From assembly GCA_045580775.1 (NCBI GenBank), contig JAZNOK010000046.1, positions 1 through 12,348 of the forward strand: a stretch of DNA of 12,348 nt, in the 5' to 3' direction. This document shows, piece after piece, positions 6,602-12,348 of the stretch (the first letter of the stretch is position 1; the number at the start of each line of letters is the position of its first letter). The position numbers and the translations under genes were made by a program. Origin of the DNA: JAZMZS01 sp045580775. Its GTDB lineage: Bacteria > Bacillota > Clostridia > Oscillospirales > CAG-272. The notes under the pieces were generated by a model, which saw only the letters and a program-made list of their open reading frames with translations, was not told the DNA's origin and made no database searches.

Positions 6602-7234
6602 ATGGCTAAAGTATCATGGCGAGGCGGGGCATTGATAGCTCCTTTGCCTCCTGTAATGGTCTCTTGCGGCAGCGGAGATACAAAAAACATAATAACTGTG
6701 GCATGGACGGGAATAATCAATACCATCCCTCCAAAGACCTACATCTCACTCAGACCAAGCCGTCATTCGTATGATATCATCAAGGAGAGCGGAGAGCTTG
6801 TAATAAATCTGACACCGGCATCGCTGGTAAGGGCGGCTGACTATTGCGGCATGTATACCGGGGCGAAAAAGGACAAGTTCAAGGAATGCAAGCTTACCCC
6901 TGAGCCCGCGGAGAAGGTAGGGTGTGTGTCTATAGCCGAGTGTCCTTTGTCGCTTGAATGCAAGCTCACTGATATTATTGAACTCGGAACTCATGACATG
7001 TTTTTGGCTGATATAGTCGGTGTTCGTGTAGACGAGAGTCTCCTTGACAAAAACGGCAAACTTCATATCGAGAGGGCGGGACTGGCGGCTTACGCTCACG
7101 GAGAGTATTATGAGCTGGGGAAAAAGCTTGGGACATTTGGCTTTTCGGCTGCGAAGAAGAAAAAGAAGAGACACGCAACGAGCGGACAATCAGAGAACAA
7201 AGGATCAAAACAAAGGCAAAAGAAAAAAGTGTAG
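6602..7234 (+). CDS. Flavin reductase-like FMN-binding protein
   Basis: A 210-residue cytoplasmic protein of the flavin reductase-like, FMN-binding split-barrel family. These proteins bind FMN and either reduce free flavin with NAD(P)H or serve as flavin carriers; the actual partner here is unknown. Family features are NIITVAWTGIINTIPPKTYI (29-48), SLRPSRHSYDIIKESGELVI (49-68) and the DYCG/DKF region (about 80-93). The fold ends near residue 180. The last 25-30 residues are an added Lys-rich tail (KKKKKRH at 184-190, KQRQKKKV at the end) outside the family core. The ribosome binding site is GAGAAGG just upstream (6592-6598). It is the last gene of the operon starting at 5244. I found no clear terminator before the next promoter at 7279. 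Confidence 0.9.
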   Translation: MAKVSWRGGALIAPLPPVMVSCGSGDTKNIITVAWTGIINTIPPKTYISLRPSRHSYDIIKESGELVINLTPASLVRAADYCGMYTGAKKDKFKECKLTPEPAEKVGCVSIAECPLSLECKLTDIIELGTHDMFLADIVGVRVDESLLDKNGKLHIERAGLAAYAHGEYYELGKKLGTFGFSAAKKKKKRHATSGQSENKGSKQRQKKKV

Positions 7235-7278
7235 ATGTGCATCGGCGTGCTGACTCGGCGGTGAATATTTCTTTTTGG

Positions 7279-7307
7279 TTGACAAATACTGTGATTAGTG
7301 TTAAAAT
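7279..7307 (+). promoter_or_regulatory. Near-consensus sigma-A promoter of the beta-helix acyltransferase-glmM operon
   Basis: A perfect TTGACA (7279-7284), a 17-nt spacer and TAAAAT (7302-7307) give an expected start near 7314. The leader to the ATG at 7342 is about 28 nt, with no room for a riboswitch. Confidence 0.88.
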
Positions 7308-7341
7308 ATAAAAAGATAACAAAGAAAGTCGGAGGATGATC

Positions 7342-8007
7342 ATGGCAAATATTGCAAAGACAGCTGAGCTTTTTGACCTGTCAAAGAGCATTGCCGCTCC
7401 GTTGCTGGAGAAAACCGAGTACCCTTGGGAGGCATTGCCGAAGATCAAGGGGTTCATTTGTGAGATAGGGAAAACGCTTTCTTCGGATATATATGACATG
7501 GTGGGAGAAAACGTCTGGATAGCAAAGGATGCGAAGGTAGCCCCAACGGCATTCATAGACGGTCCCACGATAATCTGTGAGGGTGCGGAGATACGCCACT
7601 GTGCTTATATACGCGGTTGTGCTATAGTAGGTAAGGGAAGTATCGTAGGTAACTCCTGTGAGGTAAAGAACTCAATTATTTTTGACGGGGTGCAGACTCC
7701 GCATTACAACTATGTAGGAGACTCTGTTCTTGGGTATCATTCCCACATGGGAGCAGGCTCTGTCACTTCAAACGTCAAGAGTGACAAGACCAACGTCACC
7801 GTGCTTTGCGGCACAGAGAAGGTCGAGACCGGTCTTCGCAAGTTCGGTGCGATATTGGGTGATTACGTAGAGGTAGGCTGCAACAGTGTGCTTTGTCCCG
7901 GGTCTGTTATCGGACGCAACTGCACGATATATCCGCTTACCAGAGTAAGAGGATATGTACCGGCAGACTCAATTCACAAAGGCGATAAAATAGTCAAAAA
8001 AATATAA
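7342..8007 (+). CDS. GlmU-C-like left-handed beta-helix acyltransferase, no nucleotidyltransferase domain
   Basis: A 221-residue hexapeptide-repeat protein resembling the C-terminal acetyltransferase half of GlmU; relatives are often annotated as UDP-N-acetylglucosamine pyrophosphorylase although the N-terminal uridylyltransferase domain is absent. The left-handed beta-helix covers about 55-205, with imperfect hexapeptides such as VWIAKDAKVAPTAFI and AIVGKGSIVG. HYNYVGDSVLG (121-131) aligns with the E. coli GlmU segment that holds catalytic His363, so H121 is the candidate base; GAGSVTSN (137-144) fits the adjacent loop. It may acetylate glucosamine-1-phosphate or another sugar nucleotide (inference from family and neighbours). 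ATG 7342 is preferred over 7336 because GGAGG (7331-7335) abuts the earlier ATG, leaving proper spacing only for the later one. glmM follows after 36 nt, with no terminator between, in the same operon. Confidence 0.85.
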   Translation: MANIAKTAELFDLSKSIAAPLLEKTEYPWEALPKIKGFICEIGKTLSSDIYDMVGENVWIAKDAKVAPTAFIDGPTIICEGAEIRHCAYIRGCAIVGKGSIVGNSCEVKNSIIFDGVQTPHYNYVGDSVLGYHSHMGAGSVTSNVKSDKTNVTVLCGTEKVETGLRKFGAILGDYVEVGCNSVLCPGSVIGRNCTIYPLTRVRGYVPADSIHKGDKIVKKI

Positions 8008-8043
8008 AAACAACGTGTGAATACGCGAAAAAAGAGGTAAAAA

Positions 8044-9399
8044 ATGGGTAGATTGTTTGGAACTGACGGTGTCAGAGGAATAGCCAATGAATTTCTTACA
8101 TGCGAGATAGCAATGAAGATCGGCAGAGCTGTAGCTACCGTCCTGTCCGGAGGCAGACGTTCTCATCCTGTGGTCGTTGTGGGTATGGATACTAGACTGT
8201 CATCAAACATGCTCGCATGCTCCCTTGAGGCAGGACTTTGTTCTGTAGGAGCAGATGTAATACATCTTGGGGTCGTTCCTACCCCTGCTGTTGCTTTCCT
8301 TGTCGGAAAGTACAAGGCGAATGCGGGAATAATGATCAGTGCATCACACAATCCGAGTGAGTATAACGGAATAAAGATCTTCTCAGAGGAAGGCTACAAG
8401 CTTCCTGATGCACTCGAGGAGAGAATCGAGTCTATCGTACTTGATAATACTCCGAAGGTGGAGGTAGCTGCTGCAAAGGAGATCGGACAGGTCACGTATG
8501 CTACACGTGCGGTGGATGACTATATAGAGCATTTGTGCTCCACTACTTCCCACTCGCTCGAAGGACTCAAGGTTGCGGTCGACTGTGCAAACGGATCTGC
8601 TTCTGTTACTGCGAAAAAGCTCTTTGAAGCACTGGGTGCTGAGGCTGAGATCATGTTTGACTCGCCTGACGGATATAACATCAACGACGGTTGCGGTTCT
8701 ACTCACATGGAGGCTCTGCGTGAGTATGTTCTTACTCATGATGTTGATGCAGGTATCGCCTATGACGGAGACGCTGACAGATTTTTGTGTATAGATGAAA
8801 AGGGCGAGTTTATCGACGGAGACATGGTCATGGCTATCATTGCCAAGGACATGAAGGAAAGAGGTAAGCTTGCAGGTAATACCGTTGTCGGTACGATCAT
8901 GACAAACTTTGGTTTTGGCAAATTCTGCGATGCAAACGATATCAAGTTCGTAGCAACCAAGGTCGGTGACAGATATGTACTTGAGAGGATGCTGCTCTCC
9001 GGATACAATTTCGGAGGCGAGCAGTCCGGACATATTATATTCAGAGACTACTGCACGACAGGTGACGGTCAGCTTACGTCAATTCAGCTGCTCAGCCACA
9101 TGAGACGCTCGGGAGAGAAGCTTTCAGAGCTCAAGAATATTATGACCAGATATCCTCAGGCTATGGTGAATATCAGAGTTACAAATGAGGCGAAGGTTGC
9201 TTTCTACACCGACAGCAAGGTGAAAAAGCTCCTCAAAGATACCGAGCGTGAGATAGGAGATGGAGGCAGACTTGTTATCAGACCTTCCGGAACCGAGCCT
9301 CTGATTCGTGTCATGGCAGAGGGTGAGGATTATGAAAAGACACTCTCGATAGTTGAGAGAACGGCACGAGAGCTTGAACAGCTCCTGTCTGCTTATTAA
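8044..9399 (+). CDS. glmM: Phosphoglucosamine mutase
   Basis: GlmM (451 residues, normal length) interconverts glucosamine-6-phosphate and glucosamine-1-phosphate in the cytoplasm on the way to UDP-N-acetylglucosamine, a peptidoglycan precursor. Visible hallmarks are the start GRLFGTDGVRG (2-12), the phosphoserine loop ISASHNP (98-104; S101 is the phosphorylated Ser), the Mg-binding DGDADR (241-246), the sugar-binding GGEQSGH (324-330) and the phosphate-binding RPSGTEP (413-419). All four active-site loops are intact, so the enzyme should be functional. AGAGGT (8032-8037) serves as ribosome binding site. The gene is second in the operon from the 7279 promoter. glmS follows under its own promoter, so two pathway steps lie side by side. 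No clear terminator is visible between its stop and the glmS promoter at 9460. Confidence 0.98.
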   Translation: MGRLFGTDGVRGIANEFLTCEIAMKIGRAVATVLSGGRRSHPVVVVGMDTRLSSNMLACSLEAGLCSVGADVIHLGVVPTPAVAFLVGKYKANAGIMISASHNPSEYNGIKIFSEEGYKLPDALEERIESIVLDNTPKVEVAAAKEIGQVTYATRAVDDYIEHLCSTTSHSLEGLKVAVDCANGSASVTAKKLFEALGAEAEIMFDSPDGYNINDGCGSTHMEALREYVLTHDVDAGIAYDGDADRFLCIDEKGEFIDGDMVMAIIAKDMKERGKLAGNTVVGTIMTNFGFGKFCDANDIKFVATKVGDRYVLERMLLSGYNFGGEQSGHIIFRDYCTTGDGQLTSIQLLSHMRRSGEKLSELKNIMTRYPQAMVNIRVTNEAKVAFYTDSKVKKLLKDTEREIGDGGRLVIRPSGTEPLIRVMAEGEDYEKTLSIVERTARELEQLLSAY

Positions 9400-9459
9400 T
9401 TTTCGCATATAGGGTAATTTGTGCAAAATACAGAATTTTTGTAAAAGATTGAGTTATAC

Positions 9460-9487
9460 TTGACTTTTTTGCAAAATTGAATATAAT
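9460..9487 (+). promoter_or_regulatory. Promoter of glmS
   Basis: TTGACT (9460-9465), a 16-nt spacer and a perfect TATAAT (9482-9487) give an expected start near 9494-9495. The leader to the glmS start is about 295 nt and contains the three RNA structures listed next. The region is AT-rich. Confidence 0.85.
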
Positions 9488-9495
9488 GATAGTAG

Positions 9496-9524
9496 TGGGG
9501 TATCTGAATATTTCGGATACCCCA
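9496..9524 (+). other. 5'-terminal stem-loop of the glmS leader
   Basis: 9496-9508 pairs with 9512-9524 as a 13-bp stem with one G-U and a 3-nt TAT loop. It begins within about two nucleotides of the predicted transcription start. No U-tract follows, so it is not a terminator. A structure at the extreme 5' end typically protects RNA from 5'-dependent decay; here that is inference. Confidence 0.65.
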
Positions 9525-9531
9525 TATCACG

Positions 9532-9570
9532 GCAAGCGGACGAACATACTTTACGCTTGCTTTATTTTTT
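9532..9570 (+). terminator. Terminator-like hairpin in the glmS leader, upstream of the ribozyme
   Basis: GCAAGCG (9532-9538) pairs perfectly with CGCTTGC (9554-9560) around a 15-nt loop, followed by TTTATTTTTT (9561-9570). It lies between the glmS promoter and the ribozyme, so it could attenuate glmS, or end readthrough from glmM. The loop is large, so efficiency may be partial. The 5' arm can also pair with ribozyme P1. Confidence 0.55.
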
Positions 9571-9592
9571 GACTGCTAAATCAGAAAATGAT

Positions 9593-9720
9593 AGCGCCAT
9601 GCCGCTTGTGCGGTTGACGAGGTCGGAGGTTTATCGAGTTTTCGGCGGATACCTCCGCGGCATAGCCATGCCGTACCGTATGTACAAATATGAGTGTAAA
9701 CTCAAAACAAAGACATGCGG
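9593..9720 (+). ncRNA. glmS ribozyme riboswitch
   Basis: Self-cleaving RNA activated by glucosamine-6-phosphate, the GlmS product; cleavage destabilises the downstream mRNA. The conserved core is present: AGCGCC (9593-9598, cleavage expected between A9593 and G9594), GTTGACGAGG (9613-9622), and ATCGAGTTTTCGGCGGAT (9633-9650). P1 is short, CCGC/GCGG (9602-9605 with 9610-9613). P2 is GGAGGT (9625-9630) with ACCTCC (9651-9656). P3 is CGGCAT (9658-9663) with ATGCCG (9668-9673). P4 is CCGTATGT (9676-9683) with ACATGCGG (9713-9720), enclosing P4.1, TGAG (9691-9694) with CTCA (9701-9704). It ends about 70 nt before the glmS MCGI start codon. Recognition is from memory of the family consensus. Confidence 0.95.
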
Positions 9721-9734
9721 ATGGTAAATAATAA

Positions 9735-9750
9735 AAAGGAAAAAGCGATG
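9735..9750 (+). promoter_or_regulatory. Ribosome binding site pointing to an upstream in-frame ATG of glmS
   Basis: AAAGGA (9735-9740) is 7 nt before an ATG at 9748-9750 in the glmS frame. The canonical start at 9790, whose product begins Met-Cys-Gly-Ile, has no purine-rich site within 15 nt. Initiation at 9748 would add 14 residues before the catalytic Cys. Confidence 0.5.
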
Positions 9751-9789
9751 CGGCTCATGCAGTCGGTCGTATCGCAGTATGACATAATT

Positions 9790-11628
9790 ATGTGCGGAAT
9801 AATAGGTTATATCGGAGATGATGTTTCTACAAAGAGGCTCGTCGAGGGACTTTATGCACTAGAGTACAGAGGGTATGACAGTGCCGGAGTGTCTGCTTTT
9901 ACAGAGGACGGAGTTCTCGTTACGGTAAAGGCACAGGGCAGACTCAAAAATGTCGAGGAAAAGCTCAAGGATCATGCAGAGCTCTTTAACTCCCATTGCG
10001 GAATAGGCCATACCAGATGGGCAACGCACGGTGCTCCCTCTGATACAAACTCCCATCCTCACGGTACAGAATCTCTGATGATAGTACACAACGGAATTAT
10101 CGAGAACTATGTTGAGCTCAAGGCAGAGCTCATATCGGCGGGATACGCTTTCAAGAGTGATACGGATACAGAGGTTGCGGCACTGTTGCTCGACAGAAAC
10201 TACAAGCTCTGCGGAAATGATAAGTACAAGGCAATCAGAAAGACTCTGGCTGAGGTCAAGGGTGCCTATGCTTTTGCCATACTGTTTGCAGATGATCCGA
10301 CGAGGATCTGGGCTACAAAGAAGGACTCTCCTCTCATCATCGGTATCGGAAAGGGAGAGAACTATGTAGCGTCGGATATTACGGCTATCCTCCGTCATAC
10401 CAGAGACTACTATCAGATCACCGAGGGTGAGATAGCTATAGTAGAGCAGAACAGCATTACTATTCTCGACGATGAGGGCAATGAGATAAACAAGGCAGTC
10501 AATACAGCCCATTGGGATGTTGAGGCGGCTGAACGCGGCGGATATCCTCACTTTATGATCAAGGAGATAAACGAAGAGCCCGAGGCTGTCAAGAAGACCG
10601 TATCTCCGAGAATAAAGGATGGACTGCCCTGGTTTGATGATGAGAACATAGACATGGAGATATTCCGTGAGATAGAGCGTATACACATTGTCGCATGCGG
10701 AACTGCAATGCACGCCGGACTTGCCGCAAAGGCTTTCTTTGAATCTTTGTGCAGAATAAGCACTCAGGTAGAGATCGCCAGTGAGTTCAGGTACAATGAC
10801 CCCATCATAGGCAAGGGAGACCTTGTTATCGTTATTTCTCAGTCGGGTGAGACGGCAGACTCTCTTGCGGCTCTTAGAATGTCAAAGGAAAAGGGTGCTC
10901 ATACTCTTGCAATAGTAAATGTCATGGGCTCATCTATTGCACGTGACGCTGATAATGTCCTTTATACATGGGCAGGACCTGAGATCGCTGTTGCAAGTAC
11001 AAAGGCATATACCGTTCAGGTTGCTCTTTTGGCAACGCTTGCTATTGGTGCGGCACATCTCAGAGGCAACATTACAGATCAGAGAGCAAAACAGCTTTCG
11101 GAGGAGTTGCTTGTGCGTGTTCCCGAGACGATAGCCGATGTCATTGCACGTGCGGAAGATATCAAAAAATCATCCATGGCATACATGGAGTGCCCTGATC
11201 TGTTCTTCATCGGACGCGGCATTGATTATGCTCTTGCTATGGAGGGTTCGCTGAAACTCAAGGAAATATCTTACATTCACTCTGAGGCTTATGCCGCAGG
11301 AGAGCTCAAGCACGGTACTATTTCTCTCATTACAGAGGGAATGCCTGTTATCGCAATATCTACGGTAAGCTCCCTGTATGAAAAGACCCTGTCTAACATA
11401 AAGGAAGTAAAGGCCAGAGGAGCTGTTGTATATTCAGTCTGCTCAGAGGATGCTGTAGGTGCTATCGGAGAGAGTGCAGATCACTTTGTTATTCCGAAGA
11501 TCGACGAGCTGCTGGCAATTCTCCCCGCCGCAACTGTATTGCAGCTTGTAGCATATTACGTAGCTACCGAGCGTGGATGTGACGTTGACAAACCGAGAAA
11601 CCTCGCAAAGTCGGTCACAGTTGAATAA
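9790..11628 (+). CDS. glmS: Glutamine-fructose-6-phosphate aminotransferase (isomerising)
   Basis: GlmS (612 residues from this start, normal length) converts fructose-6-phosphate and glutamine into glucosamine-6-phosphate, the first committed step of amino-sugar synthesis. The N-terminal glutaminase domain has the nucleophile Cys in MCGIIGYIG, then HTRWATHG, HNGIIENY and SDTDTE. The isomerase half has two SIS domains: CGTAMHAG (303-310), SQSGET (350-355), and a second with E492, H508 and K607, which correspond to E. coli E488, H504 and K603. The C-terminus ends in KSVTVE as in the family. Start 9790 was chosen because the Cys must become N-terminal after Met removal. However, the only good ribosome binding site serves ATG 9748, and ATG 9715 lies inside the ribozyme's P4. 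Expression is probably controlled by the upstream ribozyme, with possible attenuation in the leader. Confidence 0.97.
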   Translation: MCGIIGYIGDDVSTKRLVEGLYALEYRGYDSAGVSAFTEDGVLVTVKAQGRLKNVEEKLKDHAELFNSHCGIGHTRWATHGAPSDTNSHPHGTESLMIVHNGIIENYVELKAELISAGYAFKSDTDTEVAALLLDRNYKLCGNDKYKAIRKTLAEVKGAYAFAILFADDPTRIWATKKDSPLIIGIGKGENYVASDITAILRHTRDYYQITEGEIAIVEQNSITILDDEGNEINKAVNTAHWDVEAAERGGYPHFMIKEINEEPEAVKKTVSPRIKDGLPWFDDENIDMEIFREIERIHIVACGTAMHAGLAAKAFFESLCRISTQVEIASEFRYNDPIIGKGDLVIVISQSGETADSLAALRMSKEKGAHTLAIVNVMGSSIARDADNVLYTWAGPEIAVASTKAYTVQVALLATLAIGAAHLRGNITDQRAKQLSEELLVRVPETIADVIARAEDIKKSSMAYMECPDLFFIGRGIDYALAMEGSLKLKEISYIHSEAYAAGELKHGTISLITEGMPVIAISTVSSLYEKTLSNIKEVKARGAVVYSVCSEDAVGAIGESADHFVIPKIDELLAILPAATVLQLVAYYVATERGCDVDKPRNLAKSVTVE

Positions 11629-11778
11629 TGTCTCATAATTGCGACATAGTTGCACATGACTTTATTTGAGTGGGATCGAATCAAATTTGCAGAGATAACT
11701 TGTAAACACGGAACAAGATAAGAGCGTATTTAAGTAATAGTGTGAAGTAAATATCAATACTGTTGACACTTGACAGAT

Positions 11779-11846
11779 GTCGGGTGGGTGCTTTTTGAAG
11801 AGTTACTCTGTTCAGAAATGTTATGCCCTCCCGACTTTTGTTTTTT
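11779..11846 (+). terminator. Probable intrinsic terminator downstream of glmS
   Basis: GTCGGG-T-GGG (11779-11788) pairs with CCC-T-CCCGAC (11826-11835), nine pairs with one T-T mismatch, followed by TTTTGTTTTTT (11836-11846). The 37-nt loop contains a second small hairpin (AGAG/CTCT). It sits 150 nt after the glmS stop. The 293 nt between glmS and the next gene hold nothing else I can support; promoter matches there are weak. A leader-attenuator of the downstream lipoprotein gene is the alternative. Confidence 0.6.
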
Positions 11847-11921
11847 GGGGTTTGCAGTGCGTTTTTAGACTATCACCGAGCTTTTGAGAGTTCACATGTG
11901 CTGAAAGGAATAAGCCTAGTT

Positions 11922-12348
11922 ATGAACAAGCAGTCATACTTCATTATTAAATATTTTTTTGTTTGCCTTGTGCTGGCGGCAGTTTTGTGCGGCTGTAATT
12001 CTGAGACTGATGATCTTACCGAGCAAACTGATGCTACATCTGATGTACAGCTGAACGATACCGATGTTGACAGTGAGAATAATACATCCGCTGACAGCAG
12101 TACAGCTCTGACCGGTACCGAAACACAGCCTGAGAACAAGGATACACAGACCGCAGAGCAGGATACACAGAGCGGTATTGTTGCCGATACAAATGCTACA
12201 GGCACAAATTCTCCCGAGACATCTCAGAATGGAGAGAATGATGTTCCTGTCGATACAAAACCGGGTGCCGGCAATGAGACGCAAGCTCCGGAAAACAGCA
12301 GCGGTAACAGCAGCAGCGGTAACAGCAGCAGCGGTAACAGCAGCAGCG
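11922..12348 (+). CDS. Lipoprotein with low-complexity linker, 3' end beyond the window
   Basis: The open frame runs off the window after 142 codons. The N-terminus MNKQSYFIIKYF is followed by a hydrophobic stretch ending in LCGC, a lipobox that makes C25 the probable lipid-anchored residue. After it comes a long acidic, Ser/Thr/Asn/Gln-rich segment with no predicted fold (for example QTAEQDTQSG), then tandem GNSSS units at the window end. This is the typical layout of a surface lipoprotein whose linker holds a functional domain away from the membrane; that domain lies outside the window, so the function is unknown. GAAAGGA (11903-11909) is an acceptable ribosome binding site at slightly long spacing. 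No convincing promoter was found just upstream. Confidence 0.8.
   Translation, partial: MNKQSYFIIKYFFVCLVLAAVLCGCNSETDDLTEQTDATSDVQLNDTDVDSENNTSADSSTALTGTETQPENKDTQTAEQDTQSGIVADTNATGTNSPETSQNGENDVPVDTKPGAGNETQAPENSSGNSSSGNSSSGNSSS
12294..12348 (+). repeat. 15-bp tandem repeat encoding a GNSSS linker
   Basis: A 12-bp variant (12294-12305) is followed by exact 15-bp units AACAGCAGCAGCGGT at 12306-12320 and 12321-12335 and a partial unit at 12336-12348. The units are identical at the DNA level, which suggests recent slippage expansion. They stay in frame, so copy-number change would only alter linker length. The array continues beyond the window. Confidence 0.9.

Noticed and set aside
7235..7278. 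Terminator after the flavin-reductase gene
   Set aside because: No stable stem could be found before the T-rich run; the similar GGCG words are direct, not inverted.
9400..9459. Terminator directly after glmM (CAAAA/TTTTG pairing)
   Set aside because: The stem is only about five A/T-rich pairs with no G/C core.
9859..10713. 284-codon open frame on the - strand within glmS
   Set aside because: It is a frame shadow of the conserved GlmS coding sequence; no family motif, and composition is typical of antisense frames.
11687..11757. Promoter matches between glmS and the lipoprotein gene (TTGCAG near 11687; TTTAAG and TATCAA near 11729-11757; TTGACA near 11763)
   Set aside because: Each lacks a good partner box at 16-18 nt spacing.
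12294..12348. CRISPR-like or intergenic minisatellite array
   Set aside because: Units are 15 bp, in frame inside a lipoprotein ORF, with no spacers; a coding linker explains them.

Overview
The window suggests a Gram-positive Clostridia, most likely a gut or rumen member of the Ruminococcaceae/Oscillospiraceae. The evidence is a secreted multidomain protein ending in a dockerin (a cellulosome-type anchor), lipoproteins with short lipoboxes, strong sigma-A-type promoters, U-tract terminators and a glmS ribozyme. All supported genes lie on the + strand. I see no tRNA, rRNA, CRISPR array, transposase or phage gene.

Layout. (1) Positions 1-4293: a promoter region with phased ATTGTT words, then a 1321-residue secreted protein. 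It has an Asp-box beta-propeller, two homologous GLUG-type beta-helix modules, a Cys-containing linker and a C-terminal dockerin, and is followed by a strong hairpin. (2) Positions 4294-4985: two perfect hairpins, a TspO/MBR membrane protein and a bidirectional terminator. (3) Positions 4986-5128: a gene-free stretch that carries a promoter, a hairpin and a terminator, which I read as a candidate small RNA of about 97 nt. (4) Positions 5132-7234: an extended -10 promoter and a probable three-gene operon. Its genes encode a ComEC-like metallo-beta-lactamase-fold lipoprotein, a DUF896 small protein and a flavin-reductase-like FMN-binding protein. (5) Positions 7279-9399: a near-consensus promoter, a left-handed beta-helix protein like the acetyltransferase half of GlmU, and glmM. 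(6) Positions 9460-11846: glmS with an elaborate leader (promoter, 5'-terminal hairpin, terminator-like hairpin, glmS ribozyme) and a downstream terminator. (7) Positions 11922-12348: the start of a lipoprotein with a Ser/Thr/Asn-rich linker, cut off by the window end.

How the genes fit together. GlmS makes glucosamine-6-phosphate and GlmM converts it to glucosamine-1-phosphate. The upstream beta-helix protein keeps a His equivalent to the GlmU acetyltransferase catalytic His but has no uridylyltransferase domain. Regions 5 and 6 thus form an amino-sugar block for peptidoglycan precursors, with feedback through the ribozyme. The most interesting non-coding signals are the glmS leader, where a terminator arm can pair alternatively with ribozyme P1, and the candidate small RNA before the metallo-beta-lactamase operon. 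No clearly new multi-gene system is visible; the genes belong to recognisable families.
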